64,000 nucleotides of DNA from Synergistales bacterium. GTDB taxonomy: Bacteria > Synergistota > Synergistia > Synergistales > Aminithiophilaceae. The position numbers and the translations under genes were made by a program. Location of the stretch: positions 246,967-310,966 of the forward strand of contig JAHDQY010000009.1 of assembly GCA_018433595.1 (NCBI GenBank). Direction: 5' to 3'. Of this stretch, positions 7,831 through 14,949 are shown in pieces (the first letter of the stretch is position 1; each line of letters opens with the position of its first letter). A model generated the notes under the pieces. That model was not told where the DNA came from. It saw nothing but the letters and a program-made list of their open reading frames with translations, and did not search any database.

Positions 7831-9728
7831 CGCCCCTTCAACATGGGAGTCTGGGGGAGGCTCTGGCGCGTCTGCGGGAAACAATTGCTCCGCTTTCTGC
7901 GACCGGATCTCCCTGTGCTGTCGAAAAGGCGCTGGGTGGATTGCTTTTTCAAGACATTACGGCCCGAAGGAACGTTCCTCATTACCGGGCATCCGCCGTT
8001 GACGGCTATGCCCTCAAGGCTCTTACAACTGCCGGCGCTTCGCCGGCTCGTCCAGTCAATCTTACTCCTGAGCGTTATTCCTGGGTGAATACGGGCGGTA
8101 TTGTCAATGCCTGCTATGATGCAGTTATCATGGTTGAGGACACGTCTTTGAATGATGAAATTCTGCTCGTCTCAAAACCACTTACAGTGGGGGCCAACGT
8201 CAGACCACCGGGCGAAGATGTGATGAAGGGACAGGTTATCGCCAGGCGCGGAGACCCTGTAACCCCCCAGCTTCAAGCCCTCCTGAGAGCAGCAGGAGTT
8301 GAGGAAATCCCCCTTCGAACCTTGCCTCGTACTCTTTATCTGCCCACGGGTGATGAAATTGTTTCTCCTGATCGGGCAGATCTTCTTATCGAGGGGACCG
8401 TTCCTGAGACCAACTCAACATTGCTTCGTGGGCTTTTTCAGCAATGGGGGTATCCTCTGGATGTCGGGGATATCCTTCCTGACGACTTTATGAAGCTTCG
8501 TCGAGCCATCGAATCGGCGATCGACCATTACGACCTGATCCTTGTGGGAGCAGGATCGGCAAAAGGGAAGAGGGATCATACCGCTGAAGTCTTTTCCTCT
8601 CTTGGAGAGATCCTTTTCCGGTGGGTCAGGACGCGGCCTGGAAGACCCGCTATGGCGGCAAAAATCAAGGGAAAGCCTGTTGTCTGCATGCCAGGTTTCC
8701 CAATGTCTTCGGCTGTAATCGCTTTTGCTATCGTTTATCCGTTGTTACGACATCTCGAGGATCGATGGGATGAGGGCGAAGGATCCCTGTTTTCACAAGC
8801 TACAGGCACCTTGGTTTTAGAAGAGGCAGAGCTCCTGATGAGCCATTCTTCTTCTCCAGGAGTGGAGGAGTGGCTTCGTTGCCAAGTCGCTCAGATCGGG
8901 GGGCGGAAGTTCGTCTGGCCTATCGCCGGTGGAGCAAGCTCCATGTGGGCCATGGCAGAAGCCGATGGCCTTGTTATCATTCCGGAAGAGAAACTTGAAT
9001 GCCCTAAAGGTATGCAAGTGCTGTTGCATCGGGTGAAAAAGGTTTCCCTGACGAACCGAATCCTTTTTCAGGGATCTAACGATCCTGCTCTGGAACGTGT
9101 CGGTTCTTATTTGCGTTCCAGAGGTGCCGATATGGTGCTGCGTTCGGTTGGCAGTGTAGCAGGCCTTGCTGCTCTTGCACGTCAGGAGGGACATGTGGCT
9201 GCCTGTCACCTTATCGATCCTCAGACTGGTCGCTATAATGATTCTTATATAGAGCGCTTTCAAGGAGATGCAACGTGGAGGAGGGTCTTATTATTTTTCC
9301 GCCAGCAGGGCCTTATTGTCGCCAAAGGCAATCCGAAAGAGATTCGTAGTGTCGACGATTTTGCCCGCTCTGGTGTGATTCTTGTCAACCGTCAACCTGG
9401 AGCAGGCACTCGGGTTTTGCTCGATCATCTCCTCAACGAGCATGGGATTGCCCCCGTCTCCGTCCAGGGATACGGAAAACAATGCCTGACCCATCTCGAC
9501 GCAGCGAGCCGAGTTGCCGCCGGTCTTGCCGATGTTGCTTTGGGTATCAGATCAGCTGCTGAGGCCATGGACCTTGATTTTCTTCCGATCACAGAAGAGC
9601 CCTATGAACTTGTCTACCCAGACATCCATGAAAATCACCCCGGCATTGTCGCGCTTCTGAGTGTTCTTTCAGATCCACAATGGCGGGCCGAAGTGGAAGG
9701 ACTTGGTGGGTACCGATGGAACGATTGA
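7818..9728 (+). CDS. MoeA-like protein fused to a PBP-like domain
   Basis: Second MoeA homologue, 636 residues. Residues about 1-405 are MoeA: SAVDGYALKAL, NTGGIVNACYDAVIMVED, VGANVRPPGEDV, YLPTGDEIV, then GAGSAKGKRDHTAEV in place of the usual GGxSVG-type loop but keeping the Asp, and CMPGFPMSSAV. Residues about 410-636 resemble the periplasmic-binding-protein domain used as a LysR-type ligand domain (RQPGAGTRVLLDHLL, ADVALGIRSAA, LPITEEPYELVYP). The start is TTG 7818 with ggagagaagg upstream. This fusion is known in some anaerobes and archaea, with unproven function. The PBP part may bind molybdate or tungstate, or an intermediate. Confidence 0.88.
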   Translation: MATLAPLQHGSLGEALARLRETIAPLSATGSPCAVEKALGGLLFQDITARRNVPHYRASAVDGYALKALTTAGASPARPVNLTPERYSWVNTGGIVNACYDAVIMVEDTSLNDEILLVSKPLTVGANVRPPGEDVMKGQVIARRGDPVTPQLQALLRAAGVEEIPLRTLPRTLYLPTGDEIVSPDRADLLIEGTVPETNSTLLRGLFQQWGYPLDVGDILPDDFMKLRRAIESAIDHYDLILVGAGSAKGKRDHTAEVFSSLGEILFRWVRTRPGRPAMAAKIKGKPVVCMPGFPMSSAVIAFAIVYPLLRHLEDRWDEGEGSLFSQATGTLVLEEAELLMSHSSSPGVEEWLRCQVAQIGGRKFVWPIAGGASSMWAMAEADGLVIIPEEKLECPKGMQVLLHRVKKVSLTNRILFQGSNDPALERVGSYLRSRGADMVLRSVGSVAGLAALARQEGHVAACHLIDPQTGRYNDSYIERFQGDATWRRVLLFFRQQGLIVAKGNPKEIRSVDDFARSGVILVNRQPGAGTRVLLDHLLNEHGIAPVSVQGYGKQCLTHLDAASRVAAGLADVALGIRSAAEAMDLDFLPITEEPYELVYPDIHENHPGIVALLSVLSDPQWRAEVEGLGGYRWND

Positions 9729-10693
9729 TTGACAGCTTAGGACGTACCATTTCTTATGTCAGAATCTCTGTAACGGACCGCTGTAATTTCCGATGCCTTT
9801 ATTGTATGCCCGAAGAAGGTATCCCCTTTATTCCACATAGCGAAATTCTAAGTTATGAGGATACTCTCTTCCTTTGTGGAGTTCTACAGAAGATGGGCAT
9901 CAAAAAGATCCGTTTTACGGGAGGGGAGCCTCTTGTAAGGCGGGGATTTGTTGATTTTCTTAAGATTTTTCGAGAAGAACTGCCATTAATGCATGTGGCA
10001 CTTACGACCAATGGTTCTCTTTTGAATCCATTCATTGATAAACTTTCAGCACTTGGATTGAACAGTCTGAATATAAGCTTGGATACTGTTGATCCTGCTC
10101 GTTTTAAGGAAATAACCCGATGTGGTGATCTTCAGTTAGTCCAGAGTGGGATAATTAACTTTTCAAAATCCTCTCCTACGCCAATTAAAATAAATAGCGT
10201 TCTCGTTAGAGGTTTTAATGATGATGAAGTGTTTCAACTTCTAGAATTTGCTAGGATAAACCACCTTCTTTTGCGTTTTATTGAGTTTATGCCTCTAGAT
10301 GGCGGGATATGGGATAAGAGTTGTTTTATATCATCAGATGAAATATTAGCAAAAATTCAACAACATGGGAATTGGGAACCAGAAAAAAAAGATCATAATA
10401 TGCTTGATGGTCCAGCCAGATACTATATAAATAGAGATACGGGTCAAAGACTTGGAATAATCGCAGCTGTTTCACATCATTTTTGTGATAGTTGCAATAG
10501 GCTTAGGATAACAGCAATAGGCCAATTGCGCCCATGCTTGTTTAGCGACACAATGATAGACCTAAAAGAAAATATTAAGCATAAAAATTCAAATAATCTA
10601 AAAGAGCAAATTCATTATGGCATTAAAATAAAACCAAAATGCTGGAAAAATTTACAAAACTCAGAAAGACACATGTCGCAAATTGGAGGTTGA
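9716..10693 (+). CDS. moaA: GTP 3',8-cyclase
   Basis: Radical SAM enzyme starting molybdopterin synthesis by rearranging GTP. The N-terminal cluster motif CxxxCxxC is at C23, C27 and C30 (CNFRCLYC). The second cluster ligands lie in FCDSCNRLR and RPC near the end, and the product ends with the catalytic GG (SQIGG). ATG 9716 lies inside the end of the previous gene (13-base overlap) and gives 325 residues. The last third is strikingly AT-rich (13 G+C in 10561-10620) although motifs are intact. Confidence 0.95.
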   Translation: MERLIDSLGRTISYVRISVTDRCNFRCLYCMPEEGIPFIPHSEILSYEDTLFLCGVLQKMGIKKIRFTGGEPLVRRGFVDFLKIFREELPLMHVALTTNGSLLNPFIDKLSALGLNSLNISLDTVDPARFKEITRCGDLQLVQSGIINFSKSSPTPIKINSVLVRGFNDDEVFQLLEFARINHLLLRFIEFMPLDGGIWDKSCFISSDEILAKIQQHGNWEPEKKDHNMLDGPARYYINRDTGQRLGIIAAVSHHFCDSCNRLRITAIGQLRPCLFSDTMIDLKENIKHKNSNNLKEQIHYGIKIKPKCWKNLQNSERHMSQIGG

Positions 10694-10697
10694 ATTA

Positions 10698-11192
10698 ATG
10701 GAAAACAAGTTCACTCACATAGATGCGGGAGGCCATCCTCAAATGGTCGATGTTAGCGATAAAAAAAAGTCATTAAGGAAGGCGAGAGCTGAGGGTTGGG
10801 TTTTAATCTCTCGTCAGATTTATGAAGCGATAATAAGCAATAATGTTGCGAAAGGCAATGTCTTAACTGTAGCTGAGATTGCAGGAATTCAAGCTGCTAA
10901 AAAAACTTGCGACTTAATTCCGCTGTGTCATCCAATTTCTATTGACAGTCTTCGATTGAAGTGCTTTCTGGATGCAGAAAAACAAGCTGTTTATATCGAA
11001 TCGGAGGCAATCGCGACAGATGTCACCGGAATTGAAATGGAAGCATTAACAGCCGTATCCGTTGCTGCATTAACCGTCTATGACATGTGTAAAGCTATTG
11101 ACAAGGGAATGGTTATTCAGGGTATTCGACTTTTGAGCAAGAGCGGCGGCAAAAGCGGTGATTATGTCCTTGGCGAGAGGCAGGACCAATGA
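10698..11192 (+). CDS. moaC: Cyclic pyranopterin monophosphate synthase
   Basis: Converts the MoaA product to cyclic pyranopterin monophosphate. Family motifs: FTHIDAGGHPQMVDVSDK at the N-terminus, AAKKTCDLIPLCHPI, TGIEMEALTAVSVAALTVYDMCK and LLSKSGGKSGDY at the end. 164 residues is typical. ATG 10698 has ggagg 8 bases upstream, so a TTG at 10683 is rejected. Its stop overlaps the next start as ATGA. MoaD and MoaE, which act next in the pathway, are not in the window. Confidence 0.95.
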   Translation: MENKFTHIDAGGHPQMVDVSDKKKSLRKARAEGWVLISRQIYEAIISNNVAKGNVLTVAEIAGIQAAKKTCDLIPLCHPISIDSLRLKCFLDAEKQAVYIESEAIATDVTGIEMEALTAVSVAALTVYDMCKAIDKGMVIQGIRLLSKSGGKSGDYVLGERQDQ

Positions 11193-12010
11193 TGAGGTGT
11201 CTTCGTCTTTTCCTGCTTGATCAAGGTGATGTCAGTATCGCCTACTTACACCGTAAGGCTTCAGGAACGGCTTCGGTCAATGGGACTGAGATGCCTGTTT
11301 TCGTGTTTCGTAGCGGCGAGTCTTTCCCTGATCGATCAGAAGGGTTGATTATGGTCCTTTCTGCTCAGCCTCCGCTGAAAGAAAATCACTTTATTACTGC
11401 CAAAGGCGGTGAACCGTTGCTATGGCTTGAACGATCCGGTGACGGCATTATTGGTTGTGTTCACAACCCTGGGTTCATTTCCGTAAGCCAAAGCGTGGCG
11501 TTATGGAAACCGATCAAAGCCGCTGTGCTCACTGTCAGTGACAAGGGAAGCCAAGGAAGACGAGAGGATCGATCAGGGCCGGCCCTTCAGCGACTTCTGC
11601 CGGATCTGGGGTGTCAACTTCAGGATTATGCCGTTGTGCCTGACGAAAAGGACGCTATTTGCGCAAAGATCCGACAATGGACTCTTGAGGGATGTCACCT
11701 TGTCGTTCTTACGGGGGGGACAGGTATCGCTCCACGGGATGTTACTCCCGAAGCCCTTTTATCTCTATCCGACCGTGTCGTTCCGGGCATCGGTGAAGCC
11801 ATGCGTCTTCGAACTGCCTCGTCGAAAGCGACAGCGATACTGAGCCGCGGTTTAGCTGTCGCTTACAATCAAACCCTCCTTTTGGCCCTGCCCGGCAGCG
11901 AACGTGGAGTGACCGAGTGTTTCCAGGCCGTTGCACCGTCGTTGCGCCATGCCGTCGAGATTCTATGCGGCTGGTCCGGAGATTGTGGAGGAGGCCACTC
12001 CCAACATTAG
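11189..12010 (+). CDS. Mog/MoaB-type protein with extra N-terminal domain
   Basis: The C-terminal part (about residues 109-262) is a MoaB/Mog molybdopterin adenylyltransferase domain: AAVLTVSDKGSQGRREDRSG, VLTGGTGIAPRDVTPEA, VPGIGEAMR and LALPGS. It would activate molybdopterin by adenylylation before MoeA. Residues 1-108 are an additional domain I do not recognise; it looks too short for a full MOSC domain, which sometimes accompanies Mog. The start is ATG 11189 in an ATGA overlap with moaC. Ends 12 bases before rapZ. Confidence 0.85.
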   Translation: MMRCLRLFLLDQGDVSIAYLHRKASGTASVNGTEMPVFVFRSGESFPDRSEGLIMVLSAQPPLKENHFITAKGGEPLLWLERSGDGIIGCVHNPGFISVSQSVALWKPIKAAVLTVSDKGSQGRREDRSGPALQRLLPDLGCQLQDYAVVPDEKDAICAKIRQWTLEGCHLVVLTGGTGIAPRDVTPEALLSLSDRVVPGIGEAMRLRTASSKATAILSRGLAVAYNQTLLLALPGSERGVTECFQAVAPSLRHAVEILCGWSGDCGGGHSQH

Positions 12011-12022
12011 GAGTGACAATGA

Positions 12023-12922
12023 ATGAATCTTGCTGAGGGAAGCTTTCGCGTTGAACGATGCATTATCCTTACCGGCATGTCGGGAGGCGGCAAATCGACG
12101 GCCTTACACATGCTGGAGGATCAAGGTTTTTTTGCCATCGACAACATACCTCCTCGATTACTGACAGACCTTCTCGATATCTTGGCTCAACACCAATCGG
12201 CACGAAATTTTGGAGTTGCTGCGGTGATCGATGTTCGCGGAGAGCCCTTTCTCGATGATCTTGAAAAAGTCGTTGCGACGCTCAGAAACAGGGCAGTTCA
12301 GGTGACTGTTGTCTTTCTGGATGCAAGTGATGATTTCCTAGTGAGGCGATTTGAAACCACTCGAAGAAAACATCCTCTCGCAGAGGGTAAATCACTTCTT
12401 GATGGAATCGCCCGTGAACGACAAATGATGGAAAGAGTTAAGGGATTGGCTGATATTGTCATAGACACTTCTGGATCTAAGGTCAGGGATTTTAGATCAG
12501 ATCTTCTTGGCCGACTTGGTCTAACTGGAGAATCATTTTCTGTTATTATAACTTCTTTTGGGTTTAAATATGGTCTACCTCAAGATGTTGATTTTCTTTT
12601 TGACGTTAGAGCTTTACCAAACCCCTATTATGTCGTGAATCTTCAAAGTCAATCAGGCCTGGATCAATGTGTCTGCGATTATCTTATGGAATTCGATATT
12701 ACGCGGGGATTATTGCATAGGCTTGTCGATCTTCTTGGTTTTATCATGCCGGAGTACATCAAGATTGGTAAAATGCAAGTCCACGTTGCTGTCGGGTGTA
12801 CAGGCGGAAGGCATCGATCTGTAGCTGTAGCTCAGTGGCTGGCAGAAGCAATTGATAACTTCAAGGTTGTTACGCGCCATCGTGATCTAAAAAAGGACTT
12901 GGAATCGGAGGGAGGCGCGTGA
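12023..12922 (+). CDS. rapZ: RapZ-family RNase adapter / nucleotide-binding protein
   Basis: P-loop protein of the RapZ/YvcJ family: Walker A GMSGGGKSTA near residue 16, and the conserved C-terminal GCTGGRHRSVA. In Enterobacteria RapZ controls GlmS by presenting GlmZ RNA to RNase E; in Firmicutes YvcJ sits with yvcK and whiA as here, with a less clear role. 299 residues, standard. The downstream trio rapZ-yvcK-whiA is a conserved module linking nucleotide-sugar and central metabolism to wall growth. ATG 12023 has taggag upstream. Confidence 0.93.
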   Translation: MNLAEGSFRVERCIILTGMSGGGKSTALHMLEDQGFFAIDNIPPRLLTDLLDILAQHQSARNFGVAAVIDVRGEPFLDDLEKVVATLRNRAVQVTVVFLDASDDFLVRRFETTRRKHPLAEGKSLLDGIARERQMMERVKGLADIVIDTSGSKVRDFRSDLLGRLGLTGESFSVIITSFGFKYGLPQDVDFLFDVRALPNPYYVVNLQSQSGLDQCVCDYLMEFDITRGLLHRLVDLLGFIMPEYIKIGKMQVHVAVGCTGGRHRSVAVAQWLAEAIDNFKVVTRHRDLKKDLESEGGA

Positions 12923-14035
12923 ATGGATGGGACCGTTCTGTTCGTGGGGGGCATGGTTGCGGGAGCTGCGCTTGCATCTTTTATCAGCCTTCACCTTCGC
13001 CGAAAAGAGACGGGGTATGAGCGCCCCGGGCGATGGCTAGGCTCTGAGCCTCTCTCGTTGGGCCCTAGAATTGTGGCTATCGGTGGTGGAACAGGTTTGT
13101 CAACATTGCTGTCCGGATTAAAAATTTTTACACGTAATATCACTGCTATTGTCACTGTCACAGATGAAGGAGGCAGTTCTGGCCGGCTTCGCACGGAATG
13201 GGGTGTTCTCCCTCCCGGAGATATTAGAAACTGTCTCGTCGCTTTGGCTGAAAACGATAGCTATCTTAACCGAGTTCTAAGTTTTCGTTTCGACCGAGGC
13301 GAGCTAAAGGGACACAGCTTGGGGAATCTGATTATGCTGGCCATGGCCGAAATGTATGGGGATTTTGCTACTGCCATTGAAGAAATGAACCATCTTCTTG
13401 CAATTCGAGGCAAAGTTCTTCCAGTAACAAACGAAACGATCAGTCTCGTGGGTAAACTTACAAACGGAGAGAAAGTTCATGGAGAGTTAGAAGTCTCTTC
13501 TTTTGGTTCAGAAATCGAAAATCTATGGCTTGAACCAGGCGATTCCTGCCCTCATGAAGAAGTTGAGGCAGCTATTGCCGAGGCTGATCTTATTGTTATG
13601 GGACCTGGAAGTTTATTTACAAGCGTTATCCCAAACTTGTTGCTTCCAAAAATTGCAGACGAAGTGAAGGAAGCGAAAGCCCCAAAAGTTTATGTTGCTA
13701 ACCTCATGACACAGCCCGGAGAAACAGAAGGTTTCAGTCTTATGGATCATATATATTGGCTTGAAAAACTTTCCAGCATTGTCCCGGATTTTATTATGAT
13801 AAATGAAACAGACATACCAGATATAGTTAAAAAAAGATACTTAAAAGAAAACGCTGTGCCTTTGGTTCTTGATGAAAAACAAGAACAATTACTGGAAAAG
13901 AAGGGGTGCAAAATAATAAAAGGAAATTTTTTGCACCTTTTAGATGGAATAACAATAAGACATCACAGCTTAAATTTAGCTGAGGCCTTAATAAATATAA
14001 CAAGAGAATATGAGGATTTATCGTGGAAAAATTAG
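12923..14035 (+). CDS. yvcK: YvcK/CofD-like gluconeogenesis factor with N-terminal membrane segment
   Basis: UDP-sugar-binding protein of the YvcK (GlmR) family, required in Firmicutes for growth on gluconeogenic carbon and for wall homeostasis. Motifs: VAIGGGTGLSTLLSGLK, TVTDEGGSSGRLR, LPPGDIRNCLVALA, GHSLGNL and VMGPGSLFTSVIPNLL. Unusually, about 50 residues precede the Rossmann loop, including a hydrophobic stretch VLFVGGMVAGAALASFISL that should insert in the membrane. The start ATG directly follows the rapZ stop. The 5' part is GC-rich and the 3' part AT-rich. Confidence 0.92.
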   Translation: MDGTVLFVGGMVAGAALASFISLHLRRKETGYERPGRWLGSEPLSLGPRIVAIGGGTGLSTLLSGLKIFTRNITAIVTVTDEGGSSGRLRTEWGVLPPGDIRNCLVALAENDSYLNRVLSFRFDRGELKGHSLGNLIMLAMAEMYGDFATAIEEMNHLLAIRGKVLPVTNETISLVGKLTNGEKVHGELEVSSFGSEIENLWLEPGDSCPHEEVEAAIAEADLIVMGPGSLFTSVIPNLLLPKIADEVKEAKAPKVYVANLMTQPGETEGFSLMDHIYWLEKLSSIVPDFIMINETDIPDIVKKRYLKENAVPLVLDEKQEQLLEKKGCKIIKGNFLHLLDGITIRHHSLNLAEALINITREYEDLSWKN

Positions 14036-14949
14036 TCTTAGGATTATGGGATGAATGGCTATCTGTTTATCCAGATTCTAAATTTAGCGCTAATGCCGAA
14101 ATACTTGGTTTATTTGAAGGAATGACGAGTGTTTGTGGTTTAAAAAATGATACAAAAAATGAAATGTTAACAACAAGGCGAATGATGGTTTTTAACAGGC
14201 TAAGAAGAATATGGAACATAGCTCCCCTAGTGCAAGATATAGATTTTGCATCTATTTTAATAATACCACAAAAATTGAAAGGAAAAATATATTTAAATAA
14301 AACAAAACAATTGAATGATAGAATTACGGCTTTTAAAAAAAATAACGGGGATGCTATTTTTTATAAAAATTGGGTTCGCGGAATATGGGGATCCTTGGGA
14401 TCTGTGTTTAAACCTAAAACAGGATATTACTTAGTAATAAGATTTCCTAGTGATGATAAATTTTTAGATGCGGCAAAAATTGCTTTAACTAAAAATAAAG
14501 TTACATTTTCTTTCAGAAAGAGGTTGGGTGGAAATGAAATTTCTTTTAGGAGCTATGAGTCTATTGTCCATCTTTTCCATGCGATGAGTCTGACTAGGAC
14601 TGCATTGGCGTTTGAAGAGGAAGCAATCATAAGATCCATGAAAAATATGGCTAATAAACTAGTAAATTGCGATTCTTCGAATATAAAGAGGTCAATAGTG
14701 GCATCTAATAAGCAAATTCAACTTGCGATAAGAGCAGAAGAGTTAGGAATAGTGGAATCGATGCCATACCATCTTAAAGAGATTATTATAGCTAGGCTAA
14801 AAAATCCAAGTGCTACATTAAACGAAATAGGACAATCACTTCAAACTCCTATAAGTAAAAGCACAGTAGAGTATAGATGGAAAAAAATTGAATTAATTGT
14901 TGAAGATATAGAAAGGGGCGGTGTTTATAATGTATCTAGGCAAACATGA
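14023..14949 (+). CDS. whiA: WhiA-family DNA-binding protein
   Basis: WhiA homologue: N-terminal domain related to LAGLIDADG homing endonucleases (WVRGIWGSLGSVFKP, matching the family RGxFLAxGS region) and a C-terminal helix-turn-helix (about residues 225-295, with NEIGQSLQTPISKSTVEYRWKKI). It is a sporulation regulator in Streptomyces and affects division in Bacillus. The sequence is divergent and about one-third GC, well below the flanking cluster. The start is GTG 14023, overlapping yvcK by 13 bases. Its end overlaps the next gene by 20 bases. Confidence 0.85.
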   Translation: MEKLVLGLWDEWLSVYPDSKFSANAEILGLFEGMTSVCGLKNDTKNEMLTTRRMMVFNRLRRIWNIAPLVQDIDFASILIIPQKLKGKIYLNKTKQLNDRITAFKKNNGDAIFYKNWVRGIWGSLGSVFKPKTGYYLVIRFPSDDKFLDAAKIALTKNKVTFSFRKRLGGNEISFRSYESIVHLFHAMSLTRTALAFEEEAIIRSMKNMANKLVNCDSSNIKRSIVASNKQIQLAIRAEELGIVESMPYHLKEIIIARLKNPSATLNEIGQSLQTPISKSTVEYRWKKIELIVEDIERGGVYNVSRQT

